A model generated the notes under the pieces. It was not told the origin of the DNA, searched no databases, and saw only the letters and a list, made by a program, of their open reading frames with translations. 64,000 bases of DNA from Arsukibacterium perlucidum DSM 18276 (lineage in GTDB: Bacteria > Pseudomonadota > Gammaproteobacteria > Enterobacterales > Alteromonadaceae), in assembly GCF_000382165.1 (NCBI RefSeq), contig NZ_KB907703.1, positions 62,001-126,000 on the forward strand, written 5' to 3'. Made by a program: the position numbers and the translations under genes. Shown here one piece after another: positions 17,311 to 26,405 of the stretch (its first letter is position 1; every line of letters begins with the position of its first letter).

Positions 17311-20052
17311 CTATTTAGCTTTTTTTTGCAGCGCTTTTGCTTCAGCTTTTACATGCTCCGGCGCGTCAGACTCCAGCACCTCTGAAATAATCTGGCCGGC
17401 ACTTTCCAGGTCATCTATTTCAAAATAAGCCCGCACCAGATCAAGTTTTGCTGCAAAACCATTGTCTTCTGTATCAACATCCTGCGGGTTATCATTACCA
17501 ATAACATCCGCGAATTCATCCAGACCAACATCAACATTTAATTGCTCGAAACGGCCATCATCCTCCTGCACTTGCTCACTGCTGGCCAGTAAATTATCTA
17601 TTTCAACAAAGTCATTGTCAGACAACGCTGTTATTTCATCTTCGTCCAGTGACGGGCTGAACACATCGTCCACATCCAGATTCAACTCCTCACTGTCACT
17701 GGCGGTGGTTTGTGCCATCGCTTCGAGCTCAGTCAACAAGTTATCAAACTGACTGTCATCCAGTTTTGCCAGGTTTTGATCAGCTTCCTCATCTGCCGGG
17801 GAAATCTCAACACTAACAGCGTCGTCGTCCAGTACCTGTTCATCGTTAAAATCTTCGTCGCTCAGCTCAAGCTCAGGATAACTGTCCAGCATTTTGCTGG
17901 GGTTCTCAACGGATAATGCGGCCTCCGAAGGTTTGGTAACCGAGTCATCTTCATTATTCTGTAAATCAGGACCATCGCTATCAACGCTAATATCGGTATC
18001 GTCAGCTAACTCATCAGCACTGTCGTCTGTAGTCGTCGTAGCAGGCTCTGTTTGCGCACCAGCATCAGTTTCAATGTCAGCTTTCTCAGCTGCATCGGTT
18101 TCGACTTCCGTTTTAGCTTCCTCATCAGATCCGGTCTCAGCCAGCTCTGGATCTACCGCCTCAACCTGCTGCAACAACTCATCCAGCTCAGCACTCAGTA
18201 ACTCAGATGCCTGCTCATCTTGGGCTGATTCAGTTTCGTTAGCTTGCTCACCCGTCTCCAGTGCCAGAGCCTCTGCAAATGCATCAAGTTCGGTCCGATC
18301 AAAACTTTCATCTTCAACCAGACTGGCTATCTGACTATCTGTTAACTCATCATTACTTACGTCACTGCCAAAATGCTCACTAACTAAGGGCTCGCTGGTG
18401 TTGTCGGTTTCCACCAGAATCTGTTCATCCTCGCTTAATAGCAGTTCTTCATCGTCTGTCTGTCCGGCTCCAGGCTGTTCAAACTGCTCTGGCTCAGGCA
18501 ACGCCGCTGTGTCTTCAGCTTCATCCGGGACATCCAGCTCAATTTCTTCCAGTAAATCATCGTCAACATCTGGCTCGTCGGCAATTTCAGGTGCAGTTGA
18601 CGGAGTTTGCTCCTCTGATGACAGCTCCCCATCATCCAAATCAATTATCTCTTCGTCGGCTTCAGAGACAGTGAAATCCTGCTCTGCCTCATCAACCAGG
18701 TCCTCTTCTGACAGTCCAGTTGTTAACTGTTCGGTATCAGCTAAATCGGTATCAAGCTCATCATCAAGCTCTATAATGGCGTCGTCGTCATCCTCAGCAG
18801 ACAGTAATGCATTTAAGTCACTGTCAGACAGAATATTATTGGCATCAAATTCAGCTTTGCCCGAGTCACTCTCTAAGTCTGGTGTATCGAGTAAATCGTC
18901 CAGCAGCTCATCTTCTGCCGATGCTGAACTCTGGCTTTCATTGGCCAACAAGCTATCATCATCCAGCAAAATATCGTCGTCCAGCAGAGCATCATCGTCC
19001 AGTAGCGCGTCATCGTTAAAATCAGGTAAGCTATCGTCCAGCACTTCAGTGCCAGCGAAATCACCATTGTCAGCAAAGGCATCGTCCAGCAGATTTTCAT
19101 CAATATCAAATAAGCCACTGTCGTCTAAATCATTATTTTCATCGAGTGGTGGCAAAGGAGATTTATAATCAGCTGGCGGAACTGCAGCACTGTTGGCGGC
19201 AACCACCGCCGCCTCAGTTTGCTGACCCCTGCGTTTCAACCAAAACACCACGCCAAATAAAATCATTAATGCCGGAATTGACGCGGCCAGTACCCATACT
19301 ATCGGGTTATTAAAGAAATCTGTGCCCTGCTCTTTTTCCGCGGCTAATGCTTTTGCTGCCTCGGCTGCCTGCTGCTCCTGCGCTTGCTGAGTAGCTAAAA
19401 TGTCGGCTTGTTGCTGGAGCAAGGTATTTAACTGTTGCTGTAAACTGCTGTCTTCACCTAATTGCTGCTGCAGTGCCAGCAGCTCTGTTTGTACCTGCGA
19501 TAACGTAGCTTTAAGCTGATTATTCTCTCTGGCTATCGCTTCTATCATCAGCACTGAATTGCCAAACTGATCTTTTAATTCGGTAAGCTGTTGTAGTTGC
19601 TCACTGGATACAGAAGAGCTTGCACTCGGCTGGCTACTGGCTTGACCGGTTGCTCTGGCCCGTGCAGCCCAGGCTTTATCGTCTGAATCTGACTTGGCAC
19701 GAGCTACATTAATATCAATTGCCCGTATTTCGCGCAAATTAGGTAATTGCAACGTGGCCCCCGGACGCAGATGGTTCAGGTTACCGTCAATAAATGCATT
19801 GGGGTTTTTCAGATATATGGCGTACATCACCTGATAGGTACTTACATCGGCTGCGTCGGGTTTCACCCGTTCTGCAATTCGCCACAAAGTATCCGTTGCG
19901 CTAAGCGGCCCCAGCTGGCGTTGCATCAGGGCGGTATCGGTATTTTTTGGACCGCGCAACTGAGTTGACGCAGGCTCATCAGCAAAGGCGACGCCCGCTA
20001 GCAGCGTCGAGAAATTGACAACCAACAATAAAAACAAAAGACGAAGTGCCAT
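17311..20052 (-). CDS. fimV: FimV/HubP-family polar landmark protein
   Basis: Large inner-membrane scaffold that marks the cell pole and supports type IV pilus, flagellar or chemotaxis positioning in relatives. 913 residues: signal peptide (1-24), periplasmic region with a FimV/LysM-like segment (about 45-115, DTLWRIAERVKPD...LRPGATLQLP), Gln-rich coiled coil (about 150-235), one transmembrane helix (about 251-271), then a very acidic cytoplasmic region of about 580 residues rich in Asp, Glu and Leu, and a conserved C-terminal TPR-like FimV domain (about 862-911, KLDLVRAYFEIDDLESAGQII). The acidic region includes an in-frame 18-bp tandem repeat. It lies directly upstream of truA. Confidence 0.93.
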   Translation of the reverse strand: MALRLLFLLLVVNFSTLLAGVAFADEPASTQLRGPKNTDTALMQRQLGPLSATDTLWRIAERVKPDAADVSTYQVMYAIYLKNPNAFIDGNLNHLRPGATLQLPNLREIRAIDINVARAKSDSDDKAWAARARATGQASSQPSASSSVSSEQLQQLTELKDQFGNSVLMIEAIARENNQLKATLSQVQTELLALQQQLGEDSSLQQQLNTLLQQQADILATQQAQEQQAAEAAKALAAEKEQGTDFFNNPIVWVLAASIPALMILFGVVFWLKRRGQQTEAAVVAANSAAVPPADYKSPLPPLDENNDLDDSGLFDIDENLLDDAFADNGDFAGTEVLDDSLPDFNDDALLDDDALLDDDILLDDDSLLANESQSSASAEDELLDDLLDTPDLESDSGKAEFDANNILSDSDLNALLSAEDDDDAIIELDDELDTDLADTEQLTTGLSEEDLVDEAEQDFTVSEADEEIIDLDDGELSSEEQTPSTAPEIADEPDVDDDLLEEIELDVPDEAEDTAALPEPEQFEQPGAGQTDDEELLLSEDEQILVETDNTSEPLVSEHFGSDVSNDELTDSQIASLVEDESFDRTELDAFAEALALETGEQANETESAQDEQASELLSAELDELLQQVEAVDPELAETGSDEEAKTEVETDAAEKADIETDAGAQTEPATTTTDDSADELADDTDISVDSDGPDLQNNEDDSVTKPSEAALSVENPSKMLDSYPELELSDEDFNDEQVLDDDAVSVEISPADEEADQNLAKLDDSQFDNLLTELEAMAQTTASDSEELNLDVDDVFSPSLDEDEITALSDNDFVEIDNLLASSEQVQEDDGRFEQLNVDVGLDEFADVIGNDNPQDVDTEDNGFAAKLDLVRAYFEIDDLESAGQIISEVLESDAPEHVKAEAKALQKKAK
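18943..19014 (-). repeat. 18-bp tandem repeat inside fimV
   Basis: Four in-frame units encode DDALLD, DDALLD, DDILLD and DDSLLA (residues 347-370). The repeat lies in the acidic cytoplasmic domain. Codon variation between units indicates an old repeat kept at the protein level rather than a fresh expansion. Confidence 0.8.
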
Positions 20053-20101
20053 TAACTTTCCTTACCCGGGCAACCTAAGCTGATTGATGCTTTCTTTACA
20101 G

Positions 20102-20122
20102 CAGATTTGTACATCAAATCTG
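20102..20122. repeat. 8-bp inverted repeat in the fimV leader
   Basis: CAGATTTG-TACAT-CAAATCTG lies 50-70 bp upstream of the fimV start. Read rightwards it is followed by TTTTATT, read leftwards it forms a leader hairpin. It may be an operator, an attenuating hairpin or the end of a rightward transcript. Confidence 0.45.
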
Positions 20123-20243
20123 TTTTATTACAAAATTCAATGCAAACACTGTTCCAAGATTAATAGAATATCATCCGCTAAACAGTAGCCCGCAAAATAT
20201 AAAACAGCAACGGCATTGTTACCAGCATAAACCTAATCCAGAA

Positions 20244-20267
20244 AAAAGGCTCCCTCAGGAGCCTTTT
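20244..20267 (-). terminator. Terminator downstream of asd
   Basis: 10-bp perfect stem AAAAGGCTCC/GGAGCCTTTT with a 4-nt loop and a T-run on the minus strand, 12 bp after the asd stop. It separates pdxB-asd from fimV-truA. Confidence 0.88.
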
Positions 20268-20278
20268 AATACAGTTGG

Positions 20279-21298
20279 TTACAGATAGTCGCGAATGAGG
20301 TGTTCAGCAATCTGAATACTGTTTGTGGCAGCCCCTTTCCGGATATTGTCTGCCACCACCCACAGGTTCAAACCATTTTCATGAGAAATATCCTGGCGGA
20401 CCCGGCCGACAAATACCTCATCTTTGCCGGTAGCACTGCAAACCTGAGTTGGGAAATCGGCGTTATCTTCCAGTAATACCACACCTGGCGCTTCTGCCAA
20501 TAGTGCTTTAGCCTGTTCAACCGTAATCGGCATCCGGGTTTCAATATGTACAGCTTCAGCATGACCGTAAAATACCGGTACCCGCACCGCAGTAGCATTT
20601 ACCGCGATGCTGCTGTCAGCAAAAATTTTCTGGGTTTCCCAGTGCATTTTCATTTCTTCTTTGGTGTAGCCATTATCCAGAAACACATCTATCTGCGGGA
20701 TAACATTAAATGCGATTTGGCGGGCAAACTGCCCTTCCCCTTCCAGCGGCCGGCCATTCATCAACTGTACTGTTTCCTGCGCCAGTGCATCTACTGCAGA
20801 TTGCCCGGCCCCACTAACAGATTGATAGGTAGCAACATTAATCCGGCTGATCCCAACTGCATCATAAATCGGCTTTAGTGCTACCAGCATCTGAATAGTA
20901 GAGCAGTTCGGGTTAGCTATAATATTGCGGTTTCGAAAATCAGCAATGGCTGACGCGTTTACTTCGGGAACTACTAACGGGATATCAGCGTCGTAACGAT
21001 AGTGTGAGGTATTATCAATAACCACGCAGCCAGCATCAGCCGCTTTTGGTGCATAGATAGCGGAAACACTGCCACCGGCGGAGAACAAACCGATTTGCGC
21101 CTGACTCCAGTCGAAGTTATCCGCATCAAGCACCGTTATTTTTTTACCCTTAAAGGTAATGGTGCCCCCGGCCGAGCGGCTACTCGCCAGTGGAAATAAT
21201 TGCGCCACCGGAAAATCACGCTGTTCCAGTATTTCTATCAAATGTTGCCCAACCAAACCGGTTGCGCCTAAAATCGCCACATTGTATTGCGATGCCAT
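20279..21298 (-). CDS. asd: Aspartate-semialdehyde dehydrogenase (Usg/Asd type)
   Basis: Reduces aspartyl phosphate to aspartate semialdehyde on the way to lysine/DAP, methionine and threonine. 339 residues: NADP-binding GATGLVGQHLIEIL at the N-terminus, catalytic Cys in ANPNCSTIQM (about residue 133), YQSVSGAG, and a C-terminal catalytic His in VGRVRQDISHENGLN. In E. coli the paralogue at this position (usg) has lost activity, but here the active-site Cys is present, so this is more likely a working enzyme. It starts 2 bp after pdxB ends. Confidence 0.9.
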   Translation of the reverse strand: MASQYNVAILGATGLVGQHLIEILEQRDFPVAQLFPLASSRSAGGTITFKGKKITVLDADNFDWSQAQIGLFSAGGSVSAIYAPKAADAGCVVIDNTSHYRYDADIPLVVPEVNASAIADFRNRNIIANPNCSTIQMLVALKPIYDAVGISRINVATYQSVSGAGQSAVDALAQETVQLMNGRPLEGEGQFARQIAFNVIPQIDVFLDNGYTKEEMKMHWETQKIFADSSIAVNATAVRVPVFYGHAEAVHIETRMPITVEQAKALLAEAPGVVLLEDNADFPTQVCSATGKDEVFVGRVRQDISHENGLNLWVVADNIRKGAATNSIQIAEHLIRDYL

Positions 21299-21300
21299 GC

Positions 21301-22425
21301 TTAAACCCCTTTATGCTGACTTGTAAAGCCTAACTGCGCCATCCAGCAGGGTAACTTACTGCCAGTAAGTTGCACCGAACTGAACTCACGTCGCGGCGGA
21401 TAAGACTTTCGCAGCCAGTCGAACCCCTCACGTTGGATATGAAAACGGAATAATGCATCATCCCGCCGCACATCATATAACATTCGCGCAAGATTTTGGA
21501 CATCCGGAAGCCCAAAATTATCAGATATCTGCACTTTTTCCACTGCTGGCACTGCCAGTAAGGTTGCAAGCTGCCGCAGGGGTGCCTGCTCAAGGTGCTG
21601 ACAAAGCCGCTGGTACAGCATTGCCGTGCCCCGGGCTTTGCCTTCAATGCTATGGCCGGCGATATGCGCCGTGGCAATATCCAGATAAGGCAGCAATGTT
21701 TGCAGGATATCTGGTTCCTGCTCCCAGACATCGAGCACGACAGGTCGGGGTTGCTGCTTAAGTGCCTGCAACAGGGCCTGGTTATCAATTACCGCACCAC
21801 GAGAGGCATTAATCAGCGCACAATCTGGTTTTAACAGTGCCAGCGTTTGCGCATTTAATAAATGCCAGCTTGGCGCCGGCCCGGTTTTAACCATAGGCGT
21901 ATGAAAACTGATGATGTCAGCCTGCCGGCATACCTCAGCAAAAGGGGTATGCCGAAAATCAAGCTCTGCAGCAGCCCGCGGTGGATCGCAAAGCAACAGC
22001 TTTATATTCAAAGCCGCCGCAGCTTCTGCCAGGCGCTGACCGATGTGACCAACCCCAACAATACCCAGGGTTTTGCTGTTAAGCTGCCATTGATATTTTT
22101 CTGCCAGATACCAGATTGCACTTAGTACATATTCGACAACAGACTGGGCGTTGCAGCCCGGAGCGGAGCTGAAACTGATATTACGATCTGCTAAGTAAGC
22201 CTGGTCAATGTGCTCCATGCCGATGGTGGCAGTACCGACAAAACGCAGCACCTTATTTTCAGCCAGCAACGCCTGATTAACCGGTGTCACCGAACGTACC
22301 AGCAGCACTTCAGCGTCAGCAAGCTCACTGGCAGTAACCGCACGACCATTAAATAAGCTTACCGGCCCCAAATGACTAAAAAACTCTGCAACCAGTGGCA
22401 TATTTTCGTCAGCGTATATTTTCAT
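21301..22425 (-). CDS. pdxB: Erythronate-4-phosphate dehydrogenase
   Basis: NAD-dependent step of the DXP-dependent pyridoxal phosphate pathway. 374 residues from the ATG at 22425 (MKIYADENMP, the canonical N-terminus); an ATG two codons upstream at 22431 is also in frame. D-2-hydroxyacid dehydrogenase core with Rossmann motif GIVGVGHIGQRLA, INASRGAVIDNQALL (Arg), and the His of TAHIAGHSIEGKARGT. The start region carries a tandem duplication (listed separately). Next to asd and fabB, as in E. coli. Confidence 0.96.
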   Translation of the reverse strand: MKIYADENMPLVAEFFSHLGPVSLFNGRAVTASELADAEVLLVRSVTPVNQALLAENKVLRFVGTATIGMEHIDQAYLADRNISFSSAPGCNAQSVVEYVLSAIWYLAEKYQWQLNSKTLGIVGVGHIGQRLAEAAAALNIKLLLCDPPRAAAELDFRHTPFAEVCRQADIISFHTPMVKTGPAPSWHLLNAQTLALLKPDCALINASRGAVIDNQALLQALKQQPRPVVLDVWEQEPDILQTLLPYLDIATAHIAGHSIEGKARGTAMLYQRLCQHLEQAPLRQLATLLAVPAVEKVQISDNFGLPDVQNLARMLYDVRRDDALFRFHIQREGFDWLRKSYPPRREFSSVQLTGSKLPCWMAQLGFTSQHKGV

Positions 22426-22441
22426 CAGCATATATCTTCAT
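22409..22441 (-). other. Duplicated pdxB start creating an overlapping upstream mini-ORF
   Basis: The first 16 bp of pdxB are duplicated in tandem with three changes. The upstream copy encodes MKIYADENIR and then a TGA, in a different frame from pdxB, so it overlaps the true start at 22425. The same duplication creates an in-frame ATG at 22431. Whether the mini-ORF is translated is unknown. Confidence 0.75.
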
Positions 22442-22518
22442 CAATAGTGGGAGACATCTGGAAATTCCGAGTAATGACGGCTATCACAACCCTGACGCAG
22501 TCTAGCAAAAAAAACAAA

Positions 22519-22544
22519 AAGCCAGACGGTTTTTCGTCTGGCTT
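22519..22544 (-). terminator. Terminator downstream of fabB
   Basis: 10-bp perfect stem AAGCCAGACG/CGTCTGGCTT with a short loop. The minus strand continues into TTTTGTTTTTTTTG. It lies 25 bp after the fabB stop, separating it from pdxB. Confidence 0.9.
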
Positions 22545-22568
22545 GTTCGACAAAGGTCGCTACAAAAC

Positions 22569-23783
22569 TTATGGCTGATAGCGCTGCATAACTAAGGTGG
22601 CATTGGTACCACCAAAGCCAAAACTATTCGACATAATGGTATTTAAGGTTGCATCCTGCGCCTGGCGGACGATATTCAAGCCAGCCGCCGCCTCGTCAAG
22701 CTCACTGATGTTGATCGACGACGCAATAAAGTTATGTTTCATCATCAGCAACGAGTAAATAGCCTCATGCACCCCAGCTGCGCCAAGCGCATGGCCTGTC
22801 ATGGCCTTAGTGGCACTGATAGCAGGAGACTTTCCGGCAAATACCTGCTGAATAGCCGCCAGCTCTTTGACATCGCCAACCGGGGTACTGGTACCATGGG
22901 TATTCACATAGTCAACCGGTGCTGACACGCCCTGCATGGCCATTTCCATACAGCGCACTGCGCCCTCTCCACTTGGTGCCACCATATCGAAACCATCTGA
23001 AGTGGCACCATAGCCCACTATTTCAGCATAAATAGTGGCGCCGCGGGCTAAAGCATGTTCCAGCTCTTCTACCACCACGATGCCGCCACCACCGCTAATC
23101 ACAAAACCATCACGCCCGGCATCATAGGTGCGCGAGGCCAGTTCCGGTGTCTCGTTATACCGGCTGGATAAAGCCCCCATCGCATCAAATTCCATTGCCA
23201 GGGTCCAGTGCACTTCTTCACCGCCACCGGCGAATACCACATCCTGCTTACCCAGCTGAATAAGTTCAACAGCATGACCAATACAATGCGCACTGGTCGC
23301 ACAAGCTGAGCTGATAGAGTAGTTAACGCCTTTAATTTTAAAAGGGGTGGCAAGACACGCCGAACAGGTACTGGACATGGTTTTTGGCACAGCGTACGGG
23401 CCAACCCGCTTTACCCCTTTCTCCCGCAGCGTATCAGCTGCTTCAATCTGGGTTTTTGAAGATGCACCACCTGAGCCCACAACCAGCCCAATCCGCGGAT
23501 CTGAAATTTGTTCAGCCGTTAAACCGGCATCAGTCATCGCTTCCTGCATTGCAATATAGGCATAGGCGGCAGCGTCACCCATAAAGCGCATTGCTTTACG
23601 GTCAATGTGCTCAGCCGGGTTCATTTTAATATTGCCCCAAACCTGAGAGCGTAAACCATATTCAACAAACTCCGGTGAAGCAGTAATGCCAGACCGGCCT
23701 GCTTTTAACGAATCCAGCACTTCTGCCTGATTATTGCCAATACTTGAAACAATACCCATGCCAGTGATAACGGCTCTTTTCAT
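22569..23783 (-). CDS. fabB: Beta-ketoacyl-ACP synthase I
   Basis: Elongating condensing enzyme needed for unsaturated fatty-acid synthesis. 404 residues from the ATG at 23783, which has GGGAGA five nt upstream; the frame is open to 23795. Catalytic triad: Cys in [11 protein letters not shown], His in [12 protein letters not shown] and His in [10 protein letters not shown]. It is divergent from mnmC, as in E. coli. The shared upstream region carries a FabR-like box. Confidence 0.97.
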   Translation of the reverse strand: MKRAVITGMGIVSSIGNNQAEVLDSLKAGRSGITASPEFVEYGLRSQVWGNIKMNPAEHIDRKAMRFMGDAAAYAYIAMQEAMTDAGLTAEQISDPRIGLVVGSGGASSKTQIEAADTLREKGVKRVGPYAVPKTMSSTCSACLATPFKIKGVNYSISSACATSAHCIGHAVELIQLGKQDVVFAGGGEEVHWTLAMEFDAMGALSSRYNETPELASRTYDAGRDGFVISGGGGIVVVEELEHALARGATIYAEIVGYGATSDGFDMVAPSGEGAVRCMEMAMQGVSAPVDYVNTHGTSTPVGDVKELAAIQQVFAGKSPAISATKAMTGHALGAAGVHEAIYSLLMMKHNFIASSINISELDEAAAGLNIVRQAQDATLNTIMSNSFGFGGTNATLVMQRYQP

Positions 23784-23885
23784 GCTTTCTCCCATGTCTG
23801 CCTGGCGGCAGATAAAAATAATGATGTTGCTAACTGATATTGCAAAGTATTGTACGGACTTTGCAACAAAAACTGGTCAGCTTTC

Positions 23886-23903
23886 AGCGTACAGCTGTAC
23901 TCT
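23886..23903 (-). promoter_or_regulatory. FabR-like operator upstream of fabB
   Basis: AGCGTACAGCTGTACTCT closely matches the FabR site known from E. coli fabA/fabB (AGCGTACA-NN-TGTTCGCT). It lies about 105 bp upstream of the fabB start, ahead of plausible minus-strand -35 (TTGCAA) and -10 (CAATAT) elements. FabR represses fabB in response to the unsaturated acyl-CoA/ACP balance. No fabR gene is in the window. Confidence 0.7.
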
Positions 23904-23962
23904 TTTTAATTTTGCGTCAGCTTCAGGTAAACTACAAGCCGATTTTCCTGCCGGATACCAAG

Positions 23963-25900
23963 ATGCAAGCGCTGAAAAACGCCAATATTCACTTTAACCA
24001 ACAGGGTACCCCAGTTGCCACTGATTTTGATGACATTTATTTTTCAAATGAAGGCGGCCTGGCAGAAACAGAATATGTTTTTTTACAGCAAAATGGTTTA
24101 CCTGAGCGCTGGCAACAAAGCCCCGCCGGATTTTTCCACATTATAGAAACTGGCTTTGGTACTGGCGCTAATTTTTTATTATGCTGGCAACGGTTTAAAC
24201 AATTCCGCCAACAACAGCCAGAGGCTGCCTGCCGTCAGTTATATTTTTCCAGTTTTGAAAAATATCCACTAAGCCACAGCGATCTGACCGCAGCGCTGCA
24301 GGCACATACCGGGCTAAACGAGCAGTGTCACCAGTTACTGGCTCAATATCCGCCTGCTATACCAGGATGCCACCGGCTGACTTTTGAGAACGGTAATGTT
24401 GTGCTGGATTTATGGTTGGGTGATGTCAACGAGCTACTACCGCAATTACCCGGCAACAACCTGGCAGATGCCTTTTTTCTGGACGGCTTTGCCCCGGGCA
24501 AGAACCCCGACATGTGGCAGCAATCCTTATTTGATCAGATGGCCAGGCTTAGTCGTCCACAAGCAACAGTCGCAACCTTTACCAGTGCCGGCCTGGTAAA
24601 ACGTGGCCTGCAACAAAGCGGCTTTACTATAAAAAAAATAAAAGGCTTTGGCCGCAAGCGGGAAATGTTAACCGCTACTTTTGATCCGAGCCAAACTGCT
24701 GCACCGTCTGACCGGGTAACACCAAATAGTAGCGACGCAACAACGGTATGCATTATTGGAGGCGGTATAGCGTCAGTTTGTCTGGCGCTGCAATTGGTCG
24801 AAAAAGGATTGGCGGTTGAGCTAATATGCGCTGACAACGAGATAGCGCAAGGTGCGTCTCACAATCTGCAAGGTGCAGTCTACCCAAACCTGCACCCGAC
24901 CCCGACCCTTGCCAGCCTGTTACATTGCCAGGCGTTTTATTTTGCCCGCCATTTTTATCAGCAGATAGCAGCTCAGGGTTTGCCTTTCGCCATGCAATGG
25001 TGTGGCGTGCTGCATCTGGCAACCAATCCGGCATTAGCACAACGTCAGCAAAAAATTGTTGCCGGGGAAAATTGGCCGCCAGAGCTGGTATATCCGGTAA
25101 CAGCAGAGCAGGCAACCCAAGTTGCCGGCGTTGCGTTAACGCATAGCGGCATTTTTTTGCCGCAAGCCGGCTGGCTCAGCCCGCAACAATTTTGCCAGGC
25201 AGCTTTGGCTTTGTTATTGCAGTCCAAGCGCTTTCAGGTAAGGTTTAACAGCAAGGTAAGCGCGATAATTCCTGGCAAAGTCGATACTTCAGGCCAGGCA
25301 AAACAGCCTGCAGCACTGTGGCAAATCCAGTATGACGACCATACCCCGGCAGCAAGTTACTCTTGCGTAGTGCTGGCTAATGGCGCTGATATAACAGGTT
25401 TTACTGTTAGCGAGCACTTACCAGCCAACCGGGTTCGCGGTCAGGTTAGTCATGTTAGCAGCAAGGATATGGCCCCTCTTAACACTGTGCTTTGCCACAA
25501 AGGCTATATCACGCCGGCATTGGATGGATGTCATGCGGTTGGCGCCACCTTTGATCGTAAGGCTAACACTGCTTATTGTTCAGAAGCTGACGACCAGGAA
25601 AACCTTGAGTTGGTAAACAACCAGCTGCAACAGCCAGACTGGTTTGCTGCTACCGTGGTCACAGGATCGCGAGCGGCATTTCGGGCGACCGTGCCCGATC
25701 ATCTGCCATTACTGGGAAGCATCCCTAACTGTCAGGGCATCTATACTTTCGGGGGGCTTGGTGCCCGTGGAATTTTACTGGCACCGTTACTGGCCGAAAC
25801 GCTGGCCTGTCAAATTGCAGGCCGGCCGCTGGCATTCAGCTCAGACTATTTGGCAGCTTTAGCGCCAAAGCGTTTTGCTCAGGCAGCAGCAAAGGTCTGA
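23963..25900 (+). CDS. mnmC: Bifunctional tRNA mnm5s2U34 biosynthesis protein MnmC
   Basis: Final two steps of mnm5s2U34 formation in wobble position. 645 residues from the ATG at 23963 (MQALKNANIHF, family-like); the frame is open to 23840. N-terminal SAM methyltransferase domain (about 1-240, IIETGFGTGANFLLCW and FFLDGFAPGKNPDMW) fused to a C-terminal FAD oxidoreductase (about 260-640, VCIIGGGIASVCLALQLVEKG). Length and domain order match E. coli (about 668). Confidence 0.95.
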   Translation: MQALKNANIHFNQQGTPVATDFDDIYFSNEGGLAETEYVFLQQNGLPERWQQSPAGFFHIIETGFGTGANFLLCWQRFKQFRQQQPEAACRQLYFSSFEKYPLSHSDLTAALQAHTGLNEQCHQLLAQYPPAIPGCHRLTFENGNVVLDLWLGDVNELLPQLPGNNLADAFFLDGFAPGKNPDMWQQSLFDQMARLSRPQATVATFTSAGLVKRGLQQSGFTIKKIKGFGRKREMLTATFDPSQTAAPSDRVTPNSSDATTVCIIGGGIASVCLALQLVEKGLAVELICADNEIAQGASHNLQGAVYPNLHPTPTLASLLHCQAFYFARHFYQQIAAQGLPFAMQWCGVLHLATNPALAQRQQKIVAGENWPPELVYPVTAEQATQVAGVALTHSGIFLPQAGWLSPQQFCQAALALLLQSKRFQVRFNSKVSAIIPGKVDTSGQAKQPAALWQIQYDDHTPAASYSCVVLANGADITGFTVSEHLPANRVRGQVSHVSSKDMAPLNTVLCHKGYITPALDGCHAVGATFDRKANTAYCSEADDQENLELVNNQLQQPDWFAATVVTGSRAAFRATVPDHLPLLGSIPNCQGIYTFGGLGARGILLAPLLAETLACQIAGRPLAFSSDYLAALAPKRFAQAAAKV

Positions 25901-26042
25901 AAACTATCTTATATTAGCGTCTGAGCTAAGCAGAGTTTGTTGGCGTTTAGCGCTGGTTTTTGCTGGTCAAAGTCTGCTGAAATTTGCTATGGTTGTACTG
26001 TACTTACTCACGGCACAACCGCGCTGAACAAAAGGAAATAAA

Positions 26043-26372
26043 ATGCGATCTTTAGCTTTGTTAATAGCTTGCACCCTGTTTACTTCAGTATCACTTGATG
26101 TAAAAGCAGACAGTTTCTATCAGGTTCCCCTCACTGCCGACGCCCGTGAGTTTGCCCGGCTTGAAAATAAGTTACCCGCAGTGCTGAGTTATTTCAGTCG
26201 TCAGACCATTGGCGAGTTACAAGACTTCTACCGCCAGCAATTGGGCGAGCCCGACAACAGCGCTATTATTCATGGCCGCTTAAACCTGTATTACCGGGTA
26301 AACCAGCAACGGGTCAGAATACTTATTTCTGAACAAAATGACTGGCGTCAGGTAGATATTATGGTGCAGTAA
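26043..26372 (+). CDS. Small secreted protein of unknown function
   Basis: 109 residues with a signal peptide (about 1-22, cleavage plausible after VKA). The mature part is about 87 residues with [19 protein letters not shown] and ending [18 protein letters not shown]. No Cys in the mature part. Good ribosome-binding site AAAGGAAAT just upstream. I do not recognise a family. It stands alone between mnmC and convergent motY, with 33 bp to the motY stop. Confidence 0.75.
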   Translation: MRSLALLIACTLFTSVSLDVKADSFYQVPLTADAREFARLENKLPAVLSYFSRQTIGELQDFYRQQLGEPDNSAIIHGRLNLYYRVNQQRVRILISEQNDWRQVDIMVQ

Positions 26373-26405
26373 CCTCTGAATGCCTGCCGGGATGTCGTGG
26401 TGTTA

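Noticed and set aside
17894-19168. Long Ser-rich open frames opposite fimV
   Set aside because: They mirror Asp/Glu codons of the acidic fimV region; no start signals or recognisable domains.
23871-23886. FadR operator next to the FabR box
   Set aside because: Only one half-site (CTGGTC) is present; the second half does not match.
23963-25900. Methyltransferase-oxidoreductase fusion as a novel enzyme
   Set aside because: Domain order and length match the standard bifunctional MnmC.
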